Shown: positions 31,111-41,684 of the stretch, one piece after another
How positions within the stretch are numbered: the first letter of the stretch is position 1
How the letters are laid out: every line of letters begins with the position of its first letter
Assembly: GCA_903772945.1 (NCBI GenBank)
Contig: CAICTM010000295.1
Location: forward strand, 1-64,000
Origin: Seminavis robusta
Lineage: Eukaryota > Bacillariophyta > Bacillariophyceae > Naviculales > Naviculaceae
Length of the DNA: 64,000 nucleotides
Reading direction: 5' to 3'
The notes under the pieces: generated by a model
Seen by the model: only the letters and a program-made list of their open reading frames with translations
Databases searched by the model: none
Told to the model about the DNA's origin: nothing
Position numbers and translations under genes: made by a program

Positions 31111-31788
31111 AAACGGCTTGGAGGCACCAAGCAAGATAGATTGAACATTTATTCGAGCTCAATTTCCTAGCGAGCACGGTACCGACTACCCAGAGAGAGA
31201 CGAATAGACTAGAGGATAAAAAAGGTTTCGAAATGGACTGTAGCCAACCACGGATAAGAGACAAGCCTTGCTGGCAACAACACAGGCAATGAAACAACTT
31301 GTCGTAGAGCCCCCTGACCAAACGCCCAGATGATGAGATCTATCTTAGAAACATTTTTCTGTCAAAAGTAGCCATTCCATTTTCTCGTTTCCCGCCCCTT
31401 GTTTTGTAGTTTCTCTGAGGATGACCCTTACCTATACTCTTACTCTGGCCGAGGCGCTGACCCCCAACATCAATACTTACTCCAGCAGTTGCGCTTGCAG
31501 CTACCCCTGCTAACGTTCCATCTCCAACCCCCCTCAGGACCCACTCCAGGACTCCCAATCTCCATACTCTGTTGTAGGGAAGATCCAACCCAAAAATGAT
31601 GATGACAAAACCAACCTCAGACACTACATGTACATGTACTTCCAACTCCCCTGCCGGTACGTACTCTGGACCCCCATGTTGCTGATACTGTTACATCTAG
31701 CTAGCTAGAGAGAACCGCAGCTGCGCAGATCTCTCGCAGTTGTTGCGACTCAGGATGACCAGTCTCTTTGCATGCATGTAATTGGTGC
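31111..31788. other. Intergenic
   Basis: No supported gene. It contains TAGCTAGCTAGAGAG at about 31697. Confidence 0.4.
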
Positions 31789-33370
31789 TCAGTTTGCCAA
31801 CCTCAGAGTCTCATCTGTATCGTACCCCATCTGGCATACACACTTCCTGAAATTCTCCGAGAATAGTAGAGTGCACCGATTCTCGCCCTTGATGATCTTC
31901 TTAGCACCCTTCCTGTTATAGGGGCGACAATCAACCACAAGGAACTCATTCATTTCAACCTTTCTGTACTTGCCAACATTTGGGTCAAAGTGCTCGAGGT
32001 GCTCGCTGATCTTGTCCCCATTACGGAGTAGTTCAAGAGCCCATTTCAAAGATCCATTGATGTAGAAGTCCAGCTCTCCAGTCACAACCTTGCCCGCACC
32101 ATCTGTCACAAAGGTATTCAGTTCAGGGATAATGGGATTTCTGGCCCTCAATAGTTTGGCCATGGATTCATTAAATAGATGGAGAAAAGCTGCTTCTTTT
32201 GGAAATCCATCTCCCATTCCAGCATCCACTAAACGCCGACTTGAGATAGCCTTCACAGCCTCCTTTACAAGAGCACGAAGACTGGCAGGGTTTTGAAGTG
32301 CTCGATTGGGGAAGCATTGCTTGTAGTAGAACCATTGAGCGGCGATGCTACGGAAACGGCTTTCGCCAGAACCTTCGCCTGATAGGATGCCATGCCTATA
32401 GAATTCTTCAAGATTGGTGCCATCGTCCTTATTCTCTTCTGCTGCTTCCTCCGACACTTCACCAATCACCACATCAATAAGAGCCATCTAGTGAGTTTCA
32501 TTCCTGATACTTTCTGGGAGGCGAAAACACCTCTTAAGTTGTTCAATCATGTCAGCCCCACGCAGTTTGGCCACCATGTCCTTCTCCACGAGTGGTAGTT
32601 TGGTTCCAGGTCTCTTTTTGAGGACAGCGACCAACCGTATCCCAGCCATCATCACACCAATTTGATACCGCGGAGAAGTCCCAGGGCCGCCATCGATTCG
32701 GCTGATGTCAACAAGTGTATCCCGGTACTTTACCCACTCCTCGCCATTCAAGCGCTCCGAAAAGAGGTTCCAGAGATCCATGATTTCTTCCTGCGTTGCA
32801 TCGGGCTGCTCATGAGTGATTCCTTTGAAAATGGCATGTGAAGTTGAAGTTGGTGTGTCCAAATCATAGGTCGTTGCAATAACCACTTTCACCCTCCCTT
32901 CAATTTCATCAGTGCCCCCAACTATCTTCACCAGAAATTCCCAAAGAGGATAATAGTGGGGATCACAGGCATTCTGTGCATCACCAATCAGAACCCAGGT
33001 TTTCTCTATTTGCAGAGCTCCTCCATATCGTTAACCATCCCTGCCCTGGCAAGCTGCTTAAAAAAATCTTCCGATGCCGTGCCCTTATTCATCTTTAGCT
33101 GAACGATCCTTGGCCTCACGCCCTCTGGAAGAGCCCGCAGATGCCACTTCAAAAGCTGTAGCAATGAGGATTTCCGGATGAAGGCGGGGAACCAACAACC
33201 ATATAGGAAACATCCTTCATTTGCTAGACAACTCGATCGACAAGATCATCTCGCTTTAAATGCTTGCCACTGCCACTCGAAATCCCGTCCAACTTGAAAG
33301 GATCGATGGGAGACTGGGAGTTCTCATCCGTCCTCGCCTTTTTGTAGGCGGTGTCTCCATGTTACTACTG
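31789..33370 (-). pseudogene. Crinkler-like NTPase/nuclease gene, fossil
   Basis: The layout resembles Crinkler-type proteins: a degraded P-loop region (about 33150-33330), a Walker-B-like segment (WVLIGDAQ, about 32985), a middle NTPase part, and a C-terminal segment GELDFYINGSLKWALELLRN (about 32070) like the PD-(D/E)XK nuclease end of this family. The gene looks broken, with roughly four or five breaks, mostly in the upstream half; the C-terminal third is best preserved. It is moderately old, judging from how much of the family pattern is still readable. Confidence 0.6.
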
Positions 33371-33967
33371 TAGTCGATGCCTTTTTTGGACAGTAGTTGT
33401 TGTAGATGTTGCTACTCGCCCCTTTGTGTCGGTAGCGGCTGGTTTGTGATTCTAAAGGCCAGAAGACTGGGTTCACACCACCTCTCTCGAACGGCGATCG
33501 TGAAGAAATAACGCAGAAGCAACCGGGACCCCAAGCTTGATGTGAGACGACAAGAAGTTACCTTGACGGATGCCCTTGTGCTCAGAGCTCAGAGCATGCA
33601 ACACTGGGGTGCCCCAAAACTCGCGCATTTTGGGTTGCGCACAAGATGCCTCGGGTGGCGCCAACTACGGAAACAGAAATAGCAAAAAGGCATGACAGTG
33701 GATTGCACAACCCTCCCAGCTACTGACATGGCTCCTTAGCAGTTTTTCTAGCTCGTTCCCCCGCCTACTAGTTCCAGCCCTGGTTCTGGTTATACCTCCC
33801 CTGCTGGCCTGAGCCCAGCTAGCTAGCCTCAGCTTCCCAGTCAGTGACATCTTTATAGCATTTCTCCTGGGCAGCTCCTTCCCCAGCTCAATGCCCAGTT
33901 TCATCCCAAATGCTCCTCCTGCTGAGAGCCTCAGCTATGCAGTTAGCATTACTGCTAGAGCTACCAA
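33371..33967. other. Intergenic
   Basis: No supported gene and no recognisable element. Confidence 0.4.
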
Positions 33968-34172
33968 GCAGGCATGTTTCTTTAAAAGGGCATGTTTAAG
34001 GGCATGTTTCAGATTTAAGGGCATGTTTCAAGGGCATGTTCATATAAGGGCATGTTCATTCGTGATAAGGGCATGTTCTATGGTGTTTCAATGAAGGCTT
34101 AAGGGCATGTTTCGAGGCATTAAGGGTATTTTTTAAAGGCGTGTTTATATAAGGGCATGTTTAAGGGCATGT
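33968..34172. repeat. GGGCATGTT minisatellite
   Basis: About eleven irregularly spaced copies of (A)AGGGCATGTT(T) or close variants over 205 bases, with unit spacing of 10-20 bases. It lies about 270 bases upstream of the histidine kinase start. No coding capacity. Confidence 0.85.
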
Positions 34173-34448
34173 TTCAAACAGTGCTCAGGCGTGGAAATTT
34201 CAATTTTTGTTTTAGAGCCTGAGTGAAAACCGTTGGACGGTCCGGTACGGTATGGTTAGCCTGTAACCCAAAAACGAGGACCAACCATTGATTGATTGAT
34301 TGACACACCAAACAACAAAATCCGCAACAGGCCAACTCCGTAGTTGGCGAAATCACAACCCATGGCAAGCATGCCACCCACTGAATATTCTCTATTCTCT
34401 ATTCTCTAGCACTAGCTAGTAACCCGCTTTAAAAATTGTGCAGTCATC

Positions 34449-36575
34449 ATGGATGAGTCGACCGAGATAACCAAGGATACCTCAGAGCAGTTGGCAGCAG
34501 GTTCTAACAATTCTGGTAGCAAGGACCATGAGCACTGTTGCCACAGAAGAGACGACCTGGCAGCACTCAACATTCTGAAGCACCCCGTTTGGATCTTTGA
34601 TGTCGAACGCAAATGCATGTTTTGGGCCAACAAGGCAGCTCTGGAAATCTGGAAGGCAGACTCGTTGACCGAGTTGTTGGAGCGAGATTTTGCTTCCGAT
34701 ATGAGCGAGGAAACGAATACTCGCATGTTGGATCACCTGGAGCAAATGAAACGAGGCAAAGTCATGACAGAGCAATGGACGTATTATCCCAAGGGGGGGC
34801 GTCCTAAAACGCTGCAAGTAAGTGGCTCTGTCATTTGGATACAGCATAATAATGACATCGACAACGACAGCCGGGGACGAGCTGCTGTCCTTGCCGAAGC
34901 GGAATTGCCGGATCATGCTGGCTTTCATGATTCCACGGCACGGGAAGTGGAACTACTTCGGCATGTACCGATGGCGGTATGTCAATTCAAAATGAATGGG
35001 GATAGCATCTTTCGGAATCCAGAAGATCTGAGGGTATTTGGAGTGGACAAAGGACACGATGACGACGATGACAATAATGAGAAGAAAAGCAAAACGGGGC
35101 TGTTGGATCGCTTCGTGGATCCTTCTGTGGCGACAACCATGCTCGAAAAACTTCAGGATGGAAAAGATTATCGAGTCGCAGCGAAGCACTACGTTGCCGA
35201 CGACGGACCACCACTTTGGTTTGCCATTTCTTGCCGAAAATCCAAGGATCCCGTTACGTCGGACGATTCTATCCTTTACAGTGCCCGGGATATCACGGAG
35301 GTGATGAAAGCAAGAGAGGATACCAAGAAAGCCAACCTCAAATCAGAATTCATGTCGGTGATTGCCCACGAGATTCGGACTCCGTTGCATCAAATTGTGG
35401 GCTACACAGATCTTTTGGAGCTCACAAACCTGGCCGAAAAGCAAGTAGAAGCTGTACGAATGATTCAACGTTCACTCGACAACCTCATGTCAATTCTCAA
35501 TGACCTACTGGATTACAACAAATACGAATGTGGGCACACCGAACTGGAAAAGATTCACTTCAGCTTGAGAGGATTGCTGCGGGGATGTGTTACTTCCATC
35601 CAAACCGAGGCGGTCGCCAAGGGAATTGACCTGCGACTTGACCTCGTTGAAAACTTGCCGTTCAAGGTCATTGGAGATCCCAACAAACTGCGTCAAATCC
35701 TTTTGAATCTCTTGCAGAATGCGGTCAAGTTTACCGACCAGGGTCATGTCATCCTGTCGGCCAGCACACGGAGCAGTATCAACACACCCGACAATCATCA
35801 TCAAGTGATTCGGTTTGAAGTCACCGATACGGGGATTGGGATCCCACGAACGCATCAAACGATGATTTTTGAAAAGTATGCCAAGGTGAACCTCAATAAT
35901 GCCATCAACTACAATGGAACTGGACTGGGATTGGCCATATGTGCAAGTTTGGCCCAAGCCATGGGCGGTAAAATTGGCGTGGACAGTGAAATGGGCAAGG
36001 GGAGCACGTTTTACATGGAAATTCCACTAGAGCTTTCGACGACGGAGGAAGCATCCGCCGTTAAGAAAGATCAAATGGCGGCCGAAGAGCTGAGCCCGGA
36101 CGAGTCCCTGCGTGTGTTAGTTGTGGAAGACAACAAGGTCAATCAGAAGCTCGTGGTAAGGATGCTAGGGAAGCTAGGGCACAGTTCTGTTGTGGCTGAA
36201 AACGGCCAGGTGGCTCTGGATAAGTTGCAATCGGCGCAGGCAGATCTTGTGCTAATGGATATCCAGGTAAGTATATGACACTCCGAAAAGCCTGCGACGG
36301 GGGATAGTGCAATGGTTGACTCACTGCCACTTCTATATAACGTCCAGATGCCCGTTATGGACGGCCTGGAAGCAACCCGAGAGATACGAAAGACTCGGAC
36401 GAAATTTGCTCTCCCCATTGTCGGGCTGTCGGCAAGCTTTCAGAATGCCGACTTGGAGACCTACCTTGACATAGGAATGAATCAATGCCTTAGCAAACCT
36501 GTACGATTGGAAACTTTGAAACGCACGATCGACAAGACCATCGCCAACTGTCGGATGGGGCGTGGGTCTGTGTAA
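34449..36575 (+). CDS. Hybrid sensor histidine kinase with PAS domains and receiver
   Basis: Two exons, 34449-36266 and 36348-36575 (81-base GT-AG intron), 681 residues, no membrane segment, so probably cytosolic. Order: PAS-like domain (about 38-130), second PAS-like domain (about 165-285, with an Asp/Asn-rich insert), HisKA with H-box FMSVIAHEIRTPL (His307), HATPase_c (N-box LLNLLQNAVKFT, G1 DTGIGIP, G2 GTGLGLAI), and a C-terminal receiver (VVEDNKVNQK, phospho-acceptor Asp604 in LVLMDIQ|MPVMDG, conserved Lys in CLSKP). All residues needed for autophosphorylation and internal phosphotransfer appear intact. The intron falls two residues after the phospho-acceptor. If it is not spliced, translation stops three codons in and the receiver is lost. 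The ligand or cofactor of the PAS domains cannot be read. Confidence 0.92.
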
Positions 36576-37152
36576 CATTGGTTGCTACCTCCGTAATAAA
36601 GTGATTCCTGCAACATGTGCGTTTTACAATGAACAGGGAAATCTAATCTTTGCTACCCTTGCATCCGAGAAGTCGACACACATTCGTGTTGTGAGGTGAT
36701 TGATTGTTTGCCGTGGGCCTTGAGGGTAAGAACCGCGGTCACAGTGCGTAATGATCATTCTAGCTCAACAGCTCTAGAAACGCACAGTGCAGCTCGAGTG
36801 ACAAGTCTCGAGAATCATCGCAGTTCGGCAAGGTGAACAGAGAGCAGAATTACGGTACGAATGATTCGATTCAATCGACAGGACAACGTCGGCACGACGC
36901 GAAGAGTGACGAAGGGGCTAAAGGAATCACAATCAAATCATTCCAACCATCATCGGAAAGGTAGCTACACTGAGAGTAGACGACTAGCTAGCACGAGCCT
37001 GAGAAGCTCGGGGAAAGACAAAGTTCTTTGTTTAACGTTTCTCTTTACTATCTCTTAGCTACGTTTTATGCTTTTCCACGATTCTTGCAGCTTCATCTGC
37101 GGACATCATATCTTCACAAGCTTTCCTTGTTATATTGTGCTGCTGTTCGCTG
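36576..37152. other. Intergenic between convergent genes
   Basis: No supported gene. It holds the 3' UTRs of the histidine kinase and of EFL. Confidence 0.45.
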
Positions 37153-38544
37153 TCATCTAGTGCTTTCAGTAGTAGAGGTGACCTTTCCCAGCATCTTGAG
37201 ACGGTTGCTGTCCATCACGGCAATGCGGCCCATTGCTGCAACTTTGTCAAAGGGTTCCAAAAACAAGGGTGCCTTAGGGACAAACTCAACCTCTGCAGTC
37301 TCAAACTGCTGCAGCTCTTGTGGGTTCTCAACCTTCTGCCCACCGGTCTTCTTGGATTGCTTCCACATGATCTTTGTCATCTTGCAGGCAACCTTGGCAG
37401 TGCGGGAAAAGACAATAGGAGTGTAGCCAGGCTTGAGGATGCCAGGATGCTCCTGCACAGCAACTGTCGCAGTAAAGGACTTCACAGGATTGAGGGTTCC
37501 CTCTTTCTCCAGATAAATGATGTCACCAGGAGATACTTTCTCATCCTTGCCAATGCCCTTGATGGACATTCCCACAGAGTCGCCTGGACCAGCAGCATCA
37601 ATGGTCTTCTTGTGTTGCTCAATGGAAAACACCTTCTTTCCAGTGAGGCTAGCAGGAGCAACACCAACAACATCTCCAGGGTGAAGAGTACCTTGTTCAA
37701 CAGTTCCTGCAATGATCTGACCTATACCCTTGATGTTGTAAACATTGGAGATGGGAAGACGAAGGGGTGCATTGGGCAACCTCTTGGGGGGTTGGATGAA
37801 CTTGTCCAGGGCATCCAGAATGGTGTAGCCTTGGACAGTGACTTTTGGACTCAAGTTGGCCTTCCATCCCTTGTACCATGGAGCCTTGTCAGACTTTGCC
37901 ACCAGGTTGTCACCATTGTATCCAGAATATGGGATGAATGGGACCTTCTTTGGCTTGAAACCAATCAACTGGAGCATCTTGACAAACTCTGCCTTGATTT
38001 CCTCAAATCGTTCCTCAGACCAACCACAAGAATCCATCTTGTTGACTCCAACAATGATCTGCTCAACACCCAAGAGATACAAGAGGCGGGCATGTTGTCG
38101 GGTCTGACCTTCTTCTACACCCATCTTGGGATCAGCCTTGGCGATAGCAGCCTCGAAGCCACCCTTCTCTGCTGGCACCAGAAGGAGGCCAACATCAGCA
38201 GAAGAGGAACCTGTAATCATGTTCTTGATGTAGTCCTTGTGGCCTGGAGCATCCACTATTGTGTAGTGGTACTTGTCGGTGTAAAAGTCCTTGGTGGTGG
38301 ATTGGATGGTGACTCCACGTTCACGCTCTTCCTTGCCTTGGTCCATGTAGTATGCGAATCCAAAGGAAGCTTTTCCCTTCTCGGTTGCCTCTTGCTGCAA
38401 CTTTGCCATCTCCCTTTCGGATATGCCACCCTGTTTGTAGATGAGGTGTGAAACTGTGGTGGACTTTCCAGCATCCACGTGGCCAGTGACAACCAAGGAA
38501 ATGTGCTCTTTGTTGTTGTTAGTGGAGGAAGTATCAGTGGACAT
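37153..38544 (-). CDS. EFL: Elongation factor-like GTPase (EFL)
   Basis: Intronless, 463 residues, starting [10 protein letters not shown] at 38544. Delivers aminoacyl-tRNA to the ribosome in lineages that lack canonical EF-1alpha. GTPase motifs: GHVDAGKST (G1), VDAPGHKD (G3), VNKMD (G4). Features that fit EFL rather than EF-1alpha are [16 protein letters not shown], the [15 protein letters not shown] segment, and the C-terminal [20 protein letters not shown]. Domains II and III ([18 protein letters not shown] ... [13 protein letters not shown]) are complete. An upstream open extension to 38727 without typical residues is the leader. It is expected to be highly expressed. The large open frame on the opposite strand is its antisense shadow. 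Confidence 0.93.
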   Translation of the reverse strand: MSTDTSSTNNNKEHISLVVTGHVDAGKSTTVSHLIYKQGGISEREMAKLQQEATEKGKASFGFAYYMDQGKEERERGVTIQSTTKDFYTDKYHYTIVDAPGHKDYIKNMITGSSSADVGLLLVPAEKGGFEAAIAKADPKMGVEEGQTRQHARLLYLLGVEQIIVGVNKMDSCGWSEERFEEIKAEFVKMLQLIGFKPKKVPFIPYSGYNGDNLVAKSDKAPWYKGWKANLSPKVTVQGYTILDALDKFIQPPKRLPNAPLRLPISNVYNIKGIGQIIAGTVEQGTLHPGDVVGVAPASLTGKKVFSIEQHKKTIDAAGPGDSVGMSIKGIGKDEKVSPGDIIYLEKEGTLNPVKSFTATVAVQEHPGILKPGYTPIVFSRTAKVACKMTKIMWKQSKKTGGQKVENPQELQQFETAEVEFVPKAPLFLEPFDKVAAMGRIAVMDSNRLKMLGKVTSTTESTR

Positions 38545-39281
38545 GATGGTTGACTTGATCTTTAGTGACTTTTGCTGTTCTTGTTGTGTGATAGTGTGGT
38601 GTTTGTGTCTGCCTCTATAACAGACCTGTTCTCTTGCTTGTTGCTTTCTCTTTAGTTTTTGTTTTCTTGAAATCAAATTTGTGAGCGTGTAGTGGTCGAC
38701 ACATCTCTCTTTCATTTGGACGCACACGTCTCGGAAGATGATGCAGGTTTCGGAAGTTCGATTTCCTTCTTTTGTTATCCAACGGTTGATGTCACAGGCA
38801 GGTTCACCGAGTCACGCAGATTGATGTGATTAAATCAAATCGCTCGGGACTCGGAAAGATGAGAGGCCGCCAAGCAATGGATCTGCAGCTACGGTACCGG
38901 TACTACATGTACTGTCCGAGCTCTGGCAAGCTAGCTAGTGGAAAGAACTAGTTCTTGCAAGTTGTGTAAGAAAGACACCAATGGGCCAAGCTCGGGTGAA
39001 TAGGAAACACAGCTGGGTGGGGGGTCAAGGACCAGTAGGATCAGGTTGCCAAACATGAAAGGCGAGACTGATCTTGCCGGCATGATGGCTGTTCAGGTGC
39101 CCAGAACCTGGCTACGATCCTAATAAATCTTTGGCCTGCCTTTGCCTTCATCATCGTAGCCTATCATAGTTGATAGAGCCCACCCTATACCTTAAATAGC
39201 TTTAGTTCCTGTACAAAATCATAAGCAACATTCGCATATATCTGTATATTTGTTGCTGTCCCAGCATCTTGCGCTTTCTTT
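38545..39281. other. EFL upstream region and intergenic
   Basis: No gene. The first part must hold the EFL promoter and leader. A TACCGGTAC palindrome occurs near 38895. No clear TATA or initiator element can be defended. Confidence 0.4.
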
Positions 39282-41398
39282 TCACCGATTATATCGCGCA
39301 CGGCGAATTTTGTCCCGTCGTTTACGCCGTTCCGTCGGAGATTCAGTGGAACCTTCAAATTGATGATTCTTGAGGTTCAATGTCTTGCCATAGAACGGGT
39401 GTCCATCAATACGTTGCACTTCAAACATCATCCCGTCTTCTTGGTAGGCAAAATACATTCGTGTTCCATCTGGGCTGAACGAAAGCCCAGTTGTTTCCGG
39501 CGTATACATCCCCTCCAAGACGGTAAACACTTCTCCTTTGGCATTCCGCGCGTGAATGCCAGCCTTTTCACCTCCGTCTGAAGCATGCACAAGTGAGTTT
39601 TCCAATATCACGTGGATTGCGTCGACCAAGAGTCGTTGACTGTTCGTACCTTCTGTGAAATACAGCAAGACTTCAGGCTCCTCCTCTGAGCCATCGGTGT
39701 TTGCAGCTTCACCGGCAGGAGGACCAATGATCTTTCGAAGTTGATCTGGTGTACCATCTGCGTGATCAAATGAGAAAAGCAGGAGAACCACTTTAAGATG
39801 AGAGCTGCCCAGCGAAAGGAAACCAGTGCCCGACTTGAGAAGCTAGCTAGCTATGCATAGGACTTACCAAAAAGCCCAGAACTGGTGGATTTTCGTGTAT
39901 ACGTCAACCGATCCAGATCCAATTCATAGAGGTGATTGTACTTTTTGCACACTACAAAGAGTGAATTCTCATGGACGGAAAGGCCCCTGTTCAACGACAG
40001 GCAGTACAGTATGAAGAAAAAGAAGATTTGAGAATTGCAAAAGCTGAGGGCGAGCTCCTGTACAAGTTGGTGGCTTACTCGGCGTTGGGATAATAGTATG
40101 CGGCGTTCTGTTTCGCTTGTCGTTTGTTTTCGATCCACGTATAGATTCCCTGGGTGTGATCATTCTGATTGGGAAGCAGCACCAGGTAGTCAACGGTACC
40201 AGGTCCCAATAGTATCTCCCAGGGTTTGTTCCAGTCCGGGGCATCTGGAGTGAACCGCTGCATGGGGCCATACTCATCATCCTCTGTGAGGAAAAAGTGA
40301 GGCTTGGCTGCAGAGGGTTTGTTTTGAAACCTTGCTGTGAGCCATGTACCGAAATCAACATTATCATATATCCAGTATTGCGCACTCACCTGGATCTCGA
40401 ATATCTTCCGCAAACGCCTCAAAGATCCCTCCTTCACTGCCCAACGTAATTATTTGCGGTGCCCGAATACCAAGCGGATCCACTTGCCACACTTTGCCAT
40501 TGGCGCTCCAAAAGTCTTCTTCACAAGAAATCCAGGCACCAAAAGATGTTTTGCCACCATTGCAATTCATGGTGGTTCCCGTGAGCACCATGCGGTAGTC
40601 AATGACATTTCCACTGGCATCAAACGTAATGGCCCCGACACCGCCTTGTCCTTCTCGATCCTCTTCCGAGTTGCTAATCAGCACCCAACCACCGGGATTT
40701 TCAGGTCGCGTATCGACAAAGACATCTCCTCCATCGGGCCAATCGTGAAACACGGACGACGATTGTTCTTGATTGTAATACCGCACCTTGCGTCCACTTT
40801 CCGCAATGACGTGGGACTTGAGTCCTTCCGACAGGAGGAGTCCATTTTCAATCTTGTTGATCAAGCCAATCTTGAAGGTAATATTCTGATGTGGATTGTT
40901 GGGATCTCTAGTGGCACTGCCCATGTTTCCATTGTCATTATTGTCGTCGGCATTGTCGCTGGCATTATCAGCAGCGGCGCCCCCCGGATCACTGTCCGCA
41001 CCGGTGTCCGACGGTGGAGGTTCGTAGGGTAGATTAGCATCCATGGGACTCGAGCCTTCAAATGGCTTTTTACTGTTTTCCAGTTGACTGTCCATGTGAT
41101 CTTGCACCGACAAAAGGGAGGAATCTCCTCTATCACTGATGGATCCATCAGAAGAACGATCTTCTCCTGTTGGGGAGAATATCCGATGCTCTCCTGTGAC
41201 TGCATTTCCCACTTGTTGCAGTAGGCGATGCAATGTCATTGGATCATCTTGTTGTTCTGCTGTGGACCGTAGTATTGTTGCTGATTTCGAAATGATGCAA
41301 GGAACGGCAACGACCAATGCAATGGATCGGATCAGGATTTTCCATCGTGCAGGGTTGTGCCATTGGGAGCTGTTGTCGGAACTATCCAAAGTAACCAT
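39282..41398 (-). CDS. PhoX/DUF839-like secreted or membrane-anchored phosphatase
   Basis: Four exons: 41398-40390, 40334-40079, 39986-39868, 39757-39282, with matching phases 1, 2, 1; 619 residues. A hydrophobic N-terminal segment (about residues 19-40) is a signal anchor or signal peptide. A low-complexity Asp/Asn/Ser stretch precedes the DUF839 beta-propeller. Motifs: NGLLLSEGLKSHVIAESG, FVDTRPENPGGWVLISNSE, GGVGAITFD, MNCNGGKTSFGAWISCEEDF (in PhoX the equivalent Cys and Glu residues bind the Fe/Ca cluster), GSEGGIFEAFAEDIRDP, LTEDDEYGPMQRFTP, GLSVHENSLFVVCK and GLSFSPDGTRMYFAYQ. A Ca/Fe-dependent alkaline phosphatase role in scavenging organic phosphate is the obvious guess, but DUF839 also contains proteins of unknown activity. 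It diverges from the decarboxylase gene. Confidence 0.85.
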
Positions 41399-41684
41399 GT
41401 TTACTTTGATGATGAGAGCCTTACAGTACTATTATTGGCAGATCGATTCCATTCCCCATGTTGTTGGATGGATGACGACAACACCACAAAGAGCACTTTG
41501 GTTCCACAAAACCTGGAGCGTTCAGTTGAACGAAATTTTGTGGAAGGCTCAATCATTCCTGCACACAAGCCAATCACAAAATCTGACCGTTGGATTCAAT
41601 CATTCCCCCCTTTCCAGAAGGAGGGCCCCCCCTCTTTAATCTCTTGGAAACTAGAAACCAAAGAGAAATCAGAGCAAAAAGACA
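41399..41684. promoter_or_regulatory. Shared divergent upstream region
   Basis: 286 bases between the start codons of the PhoX-like gene (minus) and the ornithine-decarboxylase-like gene (plus). It must hold both promoters or one bidirectional promoter. No specific binding site is recognised. Confidence 0.55.

Noticed and set aside
37135-38451. 438-codon plus-strand open frame
   Set aside because: Exact antisense of EFL; an artefact of strong codon bias.
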